Below are positions 46,570 to 56,004 of a stretch of DNA of 61,208 bases, one piece after another (within the stretch, counting starts at the first letter, position 1; each line of letters opens with the position of its first letter). Made by a program: the position numbers and the translations under genes. The stretch comes from Thermoleophilia bacterium (GTDB lineage Bacteria > Actinomycetota > Thermoleophilia > Miltoncostaeales > Miltoncostaeaceae). The stretch covers positions 1-61,208 of the forward strand of contig JADGPG010000008.1 of NCBI GenBank assembly GCA_017882545.1, given 5' to 3'. The notes under the pieces are model-generated. The model saw only the letters and a list, made by a program, of their open reading frames with translations. It was not told the DNA's origin and did no database searches.

Positions 46570-47551
46570 CGGACAGTTCCTGTTGGAGGTCCACCTCAAC
46601 GGCATCGCCGAGGACGACGGTGCGGTGGGGGAGATCGTTCGCGGCCTGCTGTCGACGCCGCGGACCGTGTCGCCGAAGTACTTCTACGACAGTGTCGGCT
46701 GCGGGCTCTATGAGCAAATCACCGAGCTGGACGAGTACTACCAGGCCCGCACCGAGATCGGGATCCTGGTCGACGCGGTCGACGGGATCATGGCCCGCCA
46801 TCGCCCGACGGAGCTCGTCGAGCTCGGATCGGGCAGCTCGCGCAAGACCCGGGTGCTGCTAGACGCCCTCGAACGCACCGGGACCGGCCATCGCTACATG
46901 CCCTTCGACGTGTCCGAGGAGGCGCTGCGGGAGGCGGGCGCCGCACTGGTCGCGGCATACCCGAGTCTCGAGGTCCGGGCCATCGCCGGCGACTTCGACC
47001 ATCAACTGCGCGAAGTCCCACGACCCCACGCGGGGACGCGCCGGATGGTTGCGTTTCTCGGGGGCACGATCGGCAACATCGCCCCAGAGCGGCGCGGCAT
47101 GTTCTTGGGGGATGTCGCGGCGATGCTCGGGTCGGGAGACACCTTGCTGATGGGGGTCGACCTCGATACCAACCCGGAACGGACCCGGCGCGCCTACGAC
47201 GACGCCATGGGGGTCACCGCTGCGTTCAACCGCAACATTCTGGCCGTGCTGAATCGGGAGGCCGGCGGCAACTTCGTGGCGGACGACTTCGTTCATGTGG
47301 CCGTCTGGAACGCGGCCGACGGGCGGGTCGAGATGCGACTGCGCGCCCAGCGGGCGATGCGGGTGCGCCTCGAGCGCGCCGGGATCGAGCTCGATCTCGC
47401 CGCCGGGGAGGAGATCCTCACCGAGATCTGCGGGAAGTTCAACCGCGCGTTGCTGGCCGAGGTCTACGCGGACGCCGGTCTGGAGTTGATCGAGTGGCAC
47501 ACCGACGCCGACGAGCGCTTTGCCGTATCGCTTGCGCGCCGCGCGCGCTGA
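46544..47551 (+). CDS. egtD: Ergothioneine synthesis: L-histidine N-alpha-methyltransferase EgtD
   Basis: 335 residues. It makes hercynine from histidine by three SAM-dependent methylations. PKYFYDSVGCGLYEQITELDEYY, the SAM loop ELGSGSSRKTRVLLDA, FDVSEEAL, FLGGTIGNIAPE and the C-terminal ITEICGKFNR-type block are typical. The start is taken as GTG 46544, inside egtC; earlier starts are poor. EgtA and EgtE are not in this window, so the last steps are encoded elsewhere or replaced. Confidence 0.93.
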   Translation: MRGAAIDADGQFLLEVHLNGIAEDDGAVGEIVRGLLSTPRTVSPKYFYDSVGCGLYEQITELDEYYQARTEIGILVDAVDGIMARHRPTELVELGSGSSRKTRVLLDALERTGTGHRYMPFDVSEEALREAGAALVAAYPSLEVRAIAGDFDHQLREVPRPHAGTRRMVAFLGGTIGNIAPERRGMFLGDVAAMLGSGDTLLMGVDLDTNPERTRRAYDDAMGVTAAFNRNILAVLNREAGGNFVADDFVHVAVWNAADGRVEMRLRAQRAMRVRLERAGIELDLAAGEEILTEICGKFNRALLAEVYADAGLELIEWHTDADERFAVSLARRAR

Positions 47552-47560
47552 GCGCGCGTA

Positions 47561-47710
47561 TCAGTCGACGGTCTCCGGCGGGTCGGGACGCGCGGAGTCG
47601 GTCTCGGGGAATGCTTGGGTCAGCGCCCAGGCGCCGCCGAGCATCACGGCTGCAATGATCAGCCCGAAGAGAATGACCAGCACGACGATTATCAGGCCGA
47701 TGATCAGCAC
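47561..47710 (-). CDS. Small single-span membrane protein (49 aa)
   Basis: From GTG 47710 the minus strand reads LIIGLIIVVLVILFGLIIAA, one long transmembrane helix, then ALTQAFPETD and a proline-rich acidic tail to a TGA at 47561. It is convergent with egtD (9 bp gap) and divergent from mutS2. The helix is too regular to be a shadow of a gene on the other strand, since none is there. Ribosome-binding site weak. Confidence 0.55.
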   Translation of the reverse strand: MLIIGLIIVVLVILFGLIIAAVMLGGAWALTQAFPETDSARPDPPETVD

Positions 47711-47729
47711 GGGGCGACTCTAGCGCGCA

Positions 47730-50144
47730 GTGGAACAGGATCGCGACACCGCCATCGATTCACGCGGCATCGAATTGCTCGAGTTCGATGCGGTCCGTGC
47801 GCGGCTCGCCGGACATGCGGCCTTCGACGGCGGGGCGGCGATGGCCCGCGCGCTGGTGCCGTCGGGGGATCCCCTGGTCGTCGCGCAGCTTCGGCGCGAG
47901 ACCGACGAGGCCTACGCGCTCGAGGAGCGCGCGATCACCGGCGCCGGCGGTGCGTTCGACCTGCGCGATCCGATCGGACGGGTCGTGCGGGGTGCCGTGC
48001 TCGACATCGGGGGGCTCGAGCGTCTGGCCGCGACGATTGCGGTCGCCGGCGAGGTCCGGGCCGCGGTGGCGGCTCAACGTGAGATTGCCCCGGTCGTGGC
48101 CGATCGGCTGATCGTCGGGATCGACCCCGGTGCCCTGGGCGGGCTCGCGACCACGCTCGAGCGCGCGCTGGATCACCGCGGCGGCATCCTCGATACGGCA
48201 TCGCCGGAGCTCGCCCAATGCCGCCGGCGCCTGGCCGGGGCGCGCCGCGACGCCGGCGACCTGCTGCGCCGTCTGGCGGTCCGGCTCGGCACACACCTGC
48301 AGGAGTCCTTTACGACCCAGCGCTCGGGTCGCCCCGTCCTGGCGGTCAAGGCGAGCTCCCGGTCGGCCGTCCCCGGCATCGTCCACGACACCTCGGCGTC
48401 GGGCAACACCCTGTTTATCGAACCACTCGAGCTCGTCGAGGCCAACAATCGTCTGCGCGAAGTCGAGGCCCAAGAGGCCGCTGAGCTCGAGCGCATCCTG
48501 GCCGAGCTCTCGGTACGGGTCCGCGCTGCGGCCGAGATTCTCATGTCCGCGATCGCCGCGCTCGCCCACCATGATCTCGTGATTGCCCGGGCGCGCCTGT
48601 CGTATGAGTGGCGGGGCTGCCGGGTGTCCGAGTCGTCGACGCCCCGGCTTCGAGCCGCTCGGCATCCGTTGCTGGATCCGACGCGGGTCGTCCCGATCGA
48701 CCTCGATCTGCAGGGGGTCCGGGCGGTGGTGATCAGCGGCCCGAACACGGGCGGGAAGACCGTCGCGCTCAAGACCCTTGGAATGTTCGCCGCGCTCGCC
48801 CAGTGCGGGCTGCGGGTTCCGGCCGAGGTCGCGGAGTTGCCTGTCTTCGACCGGATCCTTGCCGACATCGGCGACGAGCAATCGATTGCGCTGTCCTTGT
48901 CGACGTTCTCGGCCCACGTCGCCCGACTCTCGGGGATCATCGCCGATGCAGGGTCGCGGTCACTGGTGCTGCTCGACGAGATCGCCGCCGGCACCGACCC
49001 GGATGAGGGCGGACCACTGGCCCAGGCGATTCTCGAGCGGCTTGTCGACGGCGGCGCGACCGTCCTCGTGACCACCCACCTCGGTGCCCTTAAGGAGTGG
49101 GCCGTGGGCTTCGCGGCAGCCGAGAATGCGGCGGTAGCGATCGATCCGGGCACGCTGCGACCGCGCTACGCGATTACCATGGGGACCTACGGCGCGTCGC
49201 ACGCGCTCGACATCGCCGAGTCCCTCGGCCTTCCAGACGATGTGATCCGGGCGGCCCGTGCGGCAATGTCGCCCACGCGCCAGCGTTCCGACGCGATGGT
49301 CCGGGCAGCGTCCTACGCTCAGGCTCAAGCTGAGGATGAGCGTGTGGCGGCGGCACGGGAGCGTGAGGAGGCAATCGCGATCAGACGGGAGGCGGAGCGT
49401 CTGCGTTCGGACCTCGATGAGCGCATTGCCCGCCAGAGGTCCCGGCTGGAGGCCGATCGGGACGAGGTCCGCGCGCAGGCCCGCCGGGATCTACGTTCTG
49501 CCGAAGCGGAACTCGCGGACCTCCGCGCCCAGATTCGCGCGGCTCGCCGCAACGAAGAGCAGCGGGACCGTGACACCGGGGCACCCGACCGTGGTGCCGA
49601 CGCCAAGGCGCGGGATCGCGCGCTGGTCGCCGCGTCGGCTGCCCAGCAGCGGGCCCGAGCTGCGCTCGCGGGCGAGGAGGTCAGCGAGGGTCCGCCGCCG
49701 GCGGTTGGTGACACGGTGCGCGACACCGCGACGGGCATTCGCGGGGTCGTCCTCGGAGTGGAGGGGGACGTCGTCGTGATTCAAGGCGAGCGGGCGCGGC
49801 TGAGGGCGCCGCTTGGCCGCATCGTCGGCGAGGCGCCGCGACGGGTCGAACGGCCCACCTCACCTCGTGTCGAGACACGTCCGCCGGTCGTGGCGGTGCC
49901 GGCCGAGATTGATGTGCGCGGGCAGCGCGCCGCCGATGCGTGCATCGTCGTGCGGGATGCGATCGATGCCGCGGCGATCGCGGGTCGTTCGCGGGTGCTG
50001 GTGATCCACGGGATCGGGACCGGGGCCCTCCGCGCGGCGGTGCGCGAGGAGCTCGGACGCCATCCACTGGTCGATGCTGTCGAGCCCGCCCCGCCCAAGG
50101 AGGGCGGGGATGGCGCGACCTATGCGGTGCTCGAACCGGACTGA
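47730..50144 (+). CDS. mutS2: Endonuclease MutS2
   Basis: 804 residues. Core/lever region (1-310), ABC-type ATPase with Walker A SGPNTGGKTVALKTLG (about 334-349), the MutS mark STFSAHVARL, Walker B SLVLLDEIAAGTDP, then a long charged coiled coil (about 510-650) and a C-terminal Smr nuclease domain with DVRGQRAADA and VLVIHGIGTGALR (about 727-800). It acts against homologous recombination or in ribosome rescue in other bacteria. The GTG start is 20 bp from the divergent small gene. Confidence 0.95.
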   Translation: MEQDRDTAIDSRGIELLEFDAVRARLAGHAAFDGGAAMARALVPSGDPLVVAQLRRETDEAYALEERAITGAGGAFDLRDPIGRVVRGAVLDIGGLERLAATIAVAGEVRAAVAAQREIAPVVADRLIVGIDPGALGGLATTLERALDHRGGILDTASPELAQCRRRLAGARRDAGDLLRRLAVRLGTHLQESFTTQRSGRPVLAVKASSRSAVPGIVHDTSASGNTLFIEPLELVEANNRLREVEAQEAAELERILAELSVRVRAAAEILMSAIAALAHHDLVIARARLSYEWRGCRVSESSTPRLRAARHPLLDPTRVVPIDLDLQGVRAVVISGPNTGGKTVALKTLGMFAALAQCGLRVPAEVAELPVFDRILADIGDEQSIALSLSTFSAHVARLSGIIADAGSRSLVLLDEIAAGTDPDEGGPLAQAILERLVDGGATVLVTTHLGALKEWAVGFAAAENAAVAIDPGTLRPRYAITMGTYGASHALDIAESLGLPDDVIRAARAAMSPTRQRSDAMVRAASYAQAQAEDERVAAAREREEAIAIRREAERLRSDLDERIARQRSRLEADRDEVRAQARRDLRSAEAELADLRAQIRAARRNEEQRDRDTGAPDRGADAKARDRALVAASAAQQRARAALAGEEVSEGPPPAVGDTVRDTATGIRGVVLGVEGDVVVIQGERARLRAPLGRIVGEAPRRVERPTSPRVETRPPVVAVPAEIDVRGQRAADACIVVRDAIDAAAIAGRSRVLVIHGIGTGALRAAVREELGRHPLVDAVEPAPPKEGGDGATYAVLEPD

Positions 50145-50157
50145 GCCCGGATGCGCG

Positions 50158-50517
50158 CTAGGGCTGCGGCAGCTCGCCGACGCCACGGAGGACGCCGACG
50201 TCAGGAGCCATCGTCCGGAAGGCGTCGTCGCTCTGCAGAACGCCGACGGTATAGACGGGGCTTTCCTGCATGCGGGAGAGCATGGACGCTGCATCCCGGG
50301 AGCGCGGCACCTTCTTGTACGTCGACACGAGGATCGCGTCGGGCTTGAGTTGCTCTGCCGTCTCCAGCACGCCGGGCCACTCGGGCTCGGCGACGGTGAC
50401 GTCCCATCCAGCGTCCTTGAGCTTCTCAAGGGCCCGGTCGGAGCCGGGGTACCGAACCTTGCCCTCTTTGTTGAGGACTTCGTCGGTGGGGAATGTGGCA
50501 AACAAGAGAGTTGGCAT
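50158..50517 (-). CDS. Hypothetical alpha/beta protein (119 aa)
   Basis: MPTLLFATFPTDEVL, then alternating strands and helices (DAGWDVTVAEPEWPGVLE, LKPDAILVSTYKKVP, YTVGVLQSDDAF) that look like a small Rossmann or receiver-like fold. The receiver Asp/Lys triad is not convincingly conserved. It is convergent with mutS2, 13 bp apart. Function unknown. Confidence 0.6.
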   Translation of the reverse strand: MPTLLFATFPTDEVLNKEGKVRYPGSDRALEKLKDAGWDVTVAEPEWPGVLETAEQLKPDAILVSTYKKVPRSRDAASMLSRMQESPVYTVGVLQSDDAFRTMAPDVGVLRGVGELPQP

Positions 50518-50661
50518 GACGGGAATGTTACCGATTCGTCGCCGCGTGCGGGCACATAACATGCGTGGCAGGGGTTACAAAGTGCCCCGCTGGGGATGTA
50601 CGATGCCCGACGTCGGCTGTTGGTTCTCGACGACGTGCGCATCGACGCACGCCAGGGCGCC

Positions 50662-50691
50662 AGTGCCGTATCAACTAGTTGGTACTAACCA
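50662..50691 (+). promoter_or_regulatory. Dyad upstream of the nitroreductase gene (possible operator)
   Basis: A perfect 10-bp palindrome CAACTAGTTG (50672-50681) overlaps a second near-palindrome GTTGGTACTAAC. It lies about 30 bp before the GTG start, where a repressor site could sit. No regulator gene is adjacent. Confidence 0.35.
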
Positions 50692-50711
50692 AGAAGGACC
50701 AAGGGGGACGC

Positions 50712-51725
50712 GTGTCGATCAGCGCTGCTGAGATCCCGCAAGTGCCTACACTCCAGGCCATCGGGAACCGCCGAAGCATCCGGTATTTTGACCCGGACCG
50801 GACGGTTGAGGATTGGAAGATCCAGACGATGCTGCAGGCCGGGCGCCTCGCGTCGTGCCAGGGCAACATCAACGCCACCGAGGCGATCGTCGTCACTAAG
50901 GACAGTGATCTTTGGGATGAGATCGAGGAGTGCGTCTCGGGCTTCAACGTCCAGATCATCAACCAGTCGAGCCACCTCATCTTCTGGCTCACGAACCTGA
51001 ACGCGTGGTACGGCCGTGCAAACGACGGTCTGTCGTCGCTGGCCCTGTCGGGTGCACTCACCAAGTACCACGGCTGGAACTACGAGTTCACGATGACGCA
51101 GACCGTGCCGCGTCTGATGAGCTTCCCGACGGAGCGCACCGAAATGCTGCTCCGGTTCGAGACCGGCCAGGCAGTTGCGCAGGCGAACCTCGCCGGCACC
51201 GCCCTCGGTGTCGGCTCGATCCTGATCGCCTTCGGCCGCAAGCCGGGTGGGGTCGAGAAGGCCTTCGGTCTCGGACCGAACCTGAAGTTCACCTGGGGCC
51301 ACGCCGTCGGGTACCCGCTCGAGGACGCCAAGGCCGGTGGCCAGCGTGTCCGTCTGAAGTTCAACAAGCTGTTCCACAACGGCGCCTACGGTGTGCCGCT
51401 CGAGGCAGACCCGCAGGTCGACGCCGCCCTCAAGGAAATCGGGATGATCCAGGAGCAGGCCCCGCTTGCCGGCCGCTTCGAGGAAATCGATGAGCTCGCC
51501 GCCCGCTTCCACCGCGACCCCGGTGTCGTGTCGTGGCCCGCGCGTGAGGTCACCCGGCTCCTGAAGGACGAGGACTGGGACTTCGGTCCCAACATCCGCA
51601 AGCGGGCCGAGGACGTCCTCGCCGCCGGCGGTCTCCCGGACTACCCCGAGGAGATGAAGGAAACCTTCCGCAAGATCATGGAAGAGCACAACCTCGACGT
51701 CCGCAAGTTCCTGGGCGACGACTGA
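50712..51725 (+). CDS. Nitroreductase-family oxidoreductase (FMN-dependent)
   Basis: 337 residues. The N-terminal AIGNRRSIRYFDPDRTVEDW is the FMN-contacting RRSIR.F block of nitroreductases. TMLQAGRLASCQGNINATEAIVV and the Gly-rich NLAGTALGVGSILIAFGRKPG follow the family order. A C-terminal extension of about 100 residues (charged, helical) goes beyond classical 200-residue NfsA/B proteins. Its codon pattern (many AAG/GAG/TTC) differs from the neighbours and suggests high expression. GTG 50712 follows AAGGGGGA at short spacing. Confidence 0.82.
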   Translation: MSISAAEIPQVPTLQAIGNRRSIRYFDPDRTVEDWKIQTMLQAGRLASCQGNINATEAIVVTKDSDLWDEIEECVSGFNVQIINQSSHLIFWLTNLNAWYGRANDGLSSLALSGALTKYHGWNYEFTMTQTVPRLMSFPTERTEMLLRFETGQAVAQANLAGTALGVGSILIAFGRKPGGVEKAFGLGPNLKFTWGHAVGYPLEDAKAGGQRVRLKFNKLFHNGAYGVPLEADPQVDAALKEIGMIQEQAPLAGRFEEIDELAARFHRDPGVVSWPAREVTRLLKDEDWDFGPNIRKRAEDVLAAGGLPDYPEEMKETFRKIMEEHNLDVRKFLGDD

Positions 51726-51730
51726 TCACC

Positions 51731-51776
51731 CGCGCGTCGCCCAGGCGGCCCGCACGGGGCGCCCGGGCGACGCGCG
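51731..51776 (+). terminator. 12-bp perfect stem-loop after the nitroreductase gene
   Basis: CGCGCGTCGCCC (51731-51742) pairs with GGGCGACGCGCG (51765-51776), starting 5 bp past the stop codon. There is no clear T run. Confidence 0.65.
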
Positions 51777-51901
51777 TGGTCCATCTGGATCGGGGTCCGT
51801 ACCCGCTCCGTTCAGAACCGTCGAGCCCCGCAGGCCGCTCCGATTCTTCATGATCTCACGCGTCCCGGCCGCGGTCTCCGCTAACGTGGCGGACGTTGCG
51901 A

Positions 51902-51975
51902 GCGCCCGTAGCTCAGCTGGACAGAGCGACAGACTTCTAATCTGTGGGTCGCAGGTTCGAATCCTGCCGGGCGCG
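51902..51975 (+). tRNA. tRNA-Arg (anticodon TCT)
   Basis: 74 nt. Acceptor arms GCGCCCG/CGGGCGC, D-arm AGCTCAGCTGGACAGAGC, anticodon loop CTTCTAA, T-arm GGTTCGAATCC, discriminator G. No repeat of its 3' end was noticed nearby. The following 280 bp have no clear gene. Confidence 0.95.
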
Positions 51976-52259
51976 TGAACGAGAGGGTGACTTGTGCGCC
52001 GTGTCGTACCGGCGCGTGCGAGTCGGCATGTGCCGCTCACTGTCCGCCGGCCCCGCGGACTTCCTGCGATCGGCCCGGTCATCGACGCCGAGATCCGAGC
52101 GGAACGGGTGACGGTTGCCGTCTGCCCGGCCCTGCCGATGACGACCGCAGCCACTGAGGGCGTTCGCCGGTCGACGCGGGTGGACGCGGTCGGCTTGCGC
52201 GTCCGCCCGGTCGGTGCGTAAATGATGAACGCTGCCCCCCATGGAAGGCCGCCCGCCCG

Positions 52260-52664
52260 TTGTCGGCAGTCGACACACAGAAGCGCCTCGAGGACGCGGT
52301 TGCGCGGCGTGACGTCGTCGAACTCTGCAACCTCATCGCCGTCGAGTGCATCGTCGCGCCGGATGAACCGAACGGCACGGGCGAGCTTCGCGGTCGCGAC
52401 GCGATCTTGGTCAACCTGGCCAGGCGCAGCGGCGACGGCTGGATGTTCCGGATGACGTTCACGACCCACCACGAGCTCGGCGGCGGGGCAGTCCTCGTCA
52501 CCGGTGCGGTGCGGCGCCGCGTCGAGCGCGGCGGACATGTGATCTCCAGCGCGGCGTGGGTCAACGAATTCGTCGACGGACTTCTTGTCGCGTCACGGAC
52601 CTACCCGTGCGAAACGGTGGCGCGCGCGGCGTATCTCGGGTGGGCGAGCGGAACCGATGTCTGA
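52260..52664 (+). CDS. Small SnoaL/NTF2-like protein
   Basis: 134 residues: N-terminal helices (TQKRLEDAVARRDVVELCNL), then strands ELRGRDAILVNLARRSGD, WMFRMTFTTHHELGGGAVLV and GGHVISSAAWVNEFVDGLLV, the cone-shaped NTF2-like fold used by many small isomerases and ligand-binding proteins. No catalytic residues can be assigned. The TTG start is uncertain. Confidence 0.6.
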   Translation: MSAVDTQKRLEDAVARRDVVELCNLIAVECIVAPDEPNGTGELRGRDAILVNLARRSGDGWMFRMTFTTHHELGGGAVLVTGAVRRRVERGGHVISSAAWVNEFVDGLLVASRTYPCETVARAAYLGWASGTDV

Positions 52665-53188
52665 CGGCGCGGAGGCCGCGTGCCGACGCCCGGTGTCCGC
52701 CGATCGCAGACGACAGGCGGCCGCTCGACCGGTGATTGCGGCGCGTATCGAGTTCCGAGGGGGCGCGCGGCCCGACGACCACGGGGCCGGGGAGGGGCGA
52801 CCTCCTGGCCGGGTCTCACGAGCCGGGAGCGGGACCTCCGGGTCGTCGATGCGAGGTCTCCGCGGCGATTGCGTGGTGCCCGCGACCCGGGCCGCGCCGC
52901 AAGGACCGGTCCGGTGGCGCGCACTCGCGCCGCGCCGGCGACATCGCGTCGGTGCAGCTTCGGGATCCCGGACGCCGCACGCCGCCTCGCCGTCGACGGC
53001 CATCTGCGCGGGCGACCATGGGAGCCCGTGGCCCGGACGGTCGGCGCCGAGGTCGTTGTGATGCCGTCGTCGCATCCTGGTGGCATGCTGCGCGCCCGGG
53101 CGGCGGGGTCGAGCCTCGCGTCGCCCGGGCGGCGATCGTCGTCCCGGTGTACGCCACCGCGACGACGATCCCGCACGCCCGCGGCGAT
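52665..53188. other. Intergenic upstream of the PP2C phosphatase; no gene supported
   Basis: An in-frame extension of the next gene runs through here, but it is Arg-rich and unlike any domain, so it is treated as non-coding. Confidence 0.4.
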
Positions 53189-55399
53189 ATGAGCCGCCGT
53201 CCCGGACGCGCCGCGCCTGCCTTGCCTCCCGAGGCGATGATGAGAGTCGTGGCCGAACACACACCCGCGGCGTGGGCCATGGTCGATCGGGCGGGTCGGT
53301 TCGAGGTCGTCAATTTCGCGTTTGCGCGCCTGACGGGCTTGGACGCCGACGACCATGCTGGTCGCCAGCTCGATGACCTGCTCGCCGATCCCTCGCCGAC
53401 GACCCACGCCGAACTCCTCGCCGGCGCCACCCGCGGGGTGCGCCGCGACGACATTCTCGTGAACGTGGTCATTCCTCGGGTGCCCGGGCCCGCGCGCGAC
53501 TTGTTGGAAAGCTGGCATCCCGTGACGACAGACGAGGGCGAAATCGTCGGCGCCGCGCTCTTTGTCGTCGAGGTGACCGACCGCGAGCGTGACCGTCGCA
53601 GGCTCGAGCAACTCCAAGTGACGACCGCTGCATTGTCGAGTGCGGTTCGTGCCGAGGACGTAGCGAGGGTCCTGCTTGACCGGGCAGGCGCGGCGATGGG
53701 GGCGTCGGCTGCAGCGATCGCGGTGATCGAAGATCGGTCGCCCCACCGGAGGATCCTTCAGCATCGGGGGTTCGCAGCGACCGCTGTCGGCGACGCGCAG
53801 GACCCGATCGCCGACGACGACCACCCGCTGATGCAGCTCCTCGCCGACACGACGGCGCTATGGCTCGAGGGCCCGGACGCCGTCGTGGCGGCATCCCCCG
53901 CGATGGCGGCCTTCTGCGGACCCCCGCGGATCGAAGCGATGGCCGTGCTCCCGCTTCGGATCGGGTCCCGACACCTGGGCGGAATGGCGCTCGGATTCGA
54001 GACGAGCCGCGAGTTCGAACCGCAGGAGCGCGAGCTGTTCGCGACCGCCGCAACGCTCTTTGCCCACGCGCTCGAGCGGGCGCGGTTGCACGACCAACAG
54101 CGCCGGACGGCGGCTCGCCAACAGTTCCTCGCGCGGGCGAGCATGTTGTTTGCTCGCGCATTTGATCCGGACGAGATTCTCAATGAGCTCGTGCACCTTG
54201 CCGTACCCCGTCTTGCCGACTGGTGCAGCGTCAGCATCCCTGACCGCGGATCGATCGTGAATGTTGCTGTCGCCCATAGCGATCCCGCCCGCCTGGCGAT
54301 TGCGCGGGAGTACCTCGAGAGCTATCCGTCACGGCTCACCGATGTGACCGGCCCGGGTCGGGTCGTCGCTACGGGGCAATCGGAATTCATCGAACGGGTG
54401 ACCGACGAGATGATCGGTGCGATTCCCGAGCCGGACCGGCGCCGGCATCTCGGGGAGCTCGGGCTCATGTCCGTGATCACGGTGCCGCTCGTGGCCCGGG
54501 GCCCGGTCATCGGAACGCTCACACTGGTCAATTCCGAGTCCGGTGAATACTTCACCGAGGACGATCTCGCGTTCGCCGAGGACCTTGGCCGGCGCGCCGG
54601 GCGTGTCCTTGACAACGCACGTCTGTATGCGCGCGAACGCGACATCTCCGAGACGCTCCAATCGAGCCTGCTCCCGCACGCGCTGCCGAACATCCCGAAT
54701 CTTGAGATCTCCGCGCGCTACATCCCCATCGGGGAGGGCAGCGAGGTTGGCGGGGATCTGTACGACGCGTTCGAGATCGCAGATGGGCTCGGATTCGCGT
54801 TTCTCGTCGGGGATGTGTGCGGTAAGGGTCCCGACGCCGCCGCCCTGACGACGCTCGCGCGGTACACGGTTCGCGCGGACGCCGATCGATTCGTCGAACC
54901 CTCGTCGATCCTCGCGCGGCTCAACACGGCGATCCTGCGTCAACACGGGGACGGTCGCTTTGTGACCATGGTCTACCTTTGGGTCCAGCCGCGCACTGAC
55001 GGGATGAGCTACGTGATGGCGAACGCCGGCCACCCGCCGGCGCTGATCGTCCGCGCGGACGGACGCGTCGACGGTGTCCGACCGAACGGGGGGATACTCG
55101 GCGTGTTTGACGACGCCGCCTACGAGCAGGTTGAGCTCGAGATCGACGCGGGCGACCTCGTTGTCATGTTTACCGACGGCGTCACTGAAGCCCGGGCGCC
55201 GTCGGGCGAATTCTTCGGGCTGCACCGGCTCCAGGACCTCCTGACCACTCAGGCCGGTCGCGGCGCCCAGGATGTCGTCGTCGCGGTCGAGACCGCGGTT
55301 GACGATTTTCGGGGCGACCGGGCGCTCACGGACGACGTCGCCCTCATGGTCCTGCGCGTGCATGACCAATCACGCCGCTCGGGCCACGATCACCACTGA
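53189..55399 (+). CDS. PAS-GAF-GAF-PP2C (RsbU/SpoIIE-type) serine phosphatase
   Basis: 736 residues. A PAS domain (about 15-120; WAMVDRAGRFEVVNFAFARL), two GAF domains (about 150-295 and 310-470), then a SpoIIE-type PP2C catalytic domain (about 485-725) with metal-binding Asp in GSEVGGDLYDAF, VGDVCGKGPDAA, MFTDGVTEAR and LTDDVALMV. These phosphatases dephosphorylate RsbV-type anti-anti-sigma factors, releasing sigma. The partner genes rsbV, sigma and rsbW lie 2-4 kb downstream on the other strand. ATG 53189 is chosen; ATG 53237 is also possible. Confidence 0.9.
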   Translation: MSRRPGRAAPALPPEAMMRVVAEHTPAAWAMVDRAGRFEVVNFAFARLTGLDADDHAGRQLDDLLADPSPTTHAELLAGATRGVRRDDILVNVVIPRVPGPARDLLESWHPVTTDEGEIVGAALFVVEVTDRERDRRRLEQLQVTTAALSSAVRAEDVARVLLDRAGAAMGASAAAIAVIEDRSPHRRILQHRGFAATAVGDAQDPIADDDHPLMQLLADTTALWLEGPDAVVAASPAMAAFCGPPRIEAMAVLPLRIGSRHLGGMALGFETSREFEPQERELFATAATLFAHALERARLHDQQRRTAARQQFLARASMLFARAFDPDEILNELVHLAVPRLADWCSVSIPDRGSIVNVAVAHSDPARLAIAREYLESYPSRLTDVTGPGRVVATGQSEFIERVTDEMIGAIPEPDRRRHLGELGLMSVITVPLVARGPVIGTLTLVNSESGEYFTEDDLAFAEDLGRRAGRVLDNARLYARERDISETLQSSLLPHALPNIPNLEISARYIPIGEGSEVGGDLYDAFEIADGLGFAFLVGDVCGKGPDAAALTTLARYTVRADADRFVEPSSILARLNTAILRQHGDGRFVTMVYLWVQPRTDGMSYVMANAGHPPALIVRADGRVDGVRPNGGILGVFDDAAYEQVELEIDAGDLVVMFTDGVTEARAPSGEFFGLHRLQDLLTTQAGRGAQDVVVAVETAVDDFRGDRALTDDVALMVLRVHDQSRRSGHDHH

Positions 55400-55427
55400 C
55401 TTGCGTCGGTCCGATGGTCAGTGGTGA
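55390..55427 (+). terminator. 11-bp perfect stem-loop overlapping the phosphatase stop
   Basis: TCACCACTGAC (55390-55400, containing the TGA stop) pairs with GTCAGTGGTGA (55417-55427) across a 16-base loop. There is no T run. It could act as a terminator or RNA-stability element. Confidence 0.5.
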
Positions 55428-55613
55428 CGCCAGCGCCGGGCTCATTTCACCGGGACACAGGGGAGATATCTGCCCGGATCGGGCGTCTGTGAATCCGCTC
55501 GGGGATCGATTCCTCGGAGCGCGACCTCCGTCCTCGGATGCGACGGGTCGTGTTTCGCCGTCCCGCCAACGGGTATGGCCATCACACGGGCAGTCGACAG
55601 AACGAGGCCAATC

Positions 55614-55988
55614 ATGGACGACACCGAATCCGTCACGCTGACGCTAGTGGGGTATCTCGTCCGTGAGGCTGGCGGCACGACGCCGATCGGACAGATCGAT
55701 GGCGTTGCAGAAGGGTGTGCACGAATCAACGAGATCCCCGGGTATCCGGACCAGGTGGGGTACCTGCCAGAGCAGGCGATCGGTCGGATCGACCGCAACA
55801 CCGGTACGGTCGAGCTCACACCGGGCGTCGGGATCATGGATGTCGTCACGGCACCCCAACCGACGAAGCCTGACGCGTTCGGGTGGCACACGAGCTCCGA
55901 GTGGTGGTCGGACCTGCTCGGGCACTTTGGTTTCTCGGAGCCCGAGGGGCAGGCAGACGCACCATCTCTGCACCCCGACCAGCGCTAG
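55614..55988 (+). CDS. Hypothetical protein (124 aa)
   Basis: It starts MDDTESVTLTLVGYLVREAG and continues acidic and Gly/Pro-rich (GRIDRNTGTVELTPGVGIMD, GWHTSSEWWSDLLGHFGF). No known family, span or signal. It lies between the phosphatase and the convergent YihY gene. Confidence 0.5.
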   Translation: MDDTESVTLTLVGYLVREAGGTTPIGQIDGVAEGCARINEIPGYPDQVGYLPEQAIGRIDRNTGTVELTPGVGIMDVVTAPQPTKPDAFGWHTSSEWWSDLLGHFGFSEPEGQADAPSLHPDQR

Positions 55989-56004
55989 GGCCGAGGCCCT
56001 CCCA

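Noticed and set aside
52736-53188. N-terminal 151-residue extension of the PP2C phosphatase
   Set aside because: Arg/Pro-rich, no domain, no ribosome-binding site; the PAS domain begins shortly after ATG 53189.
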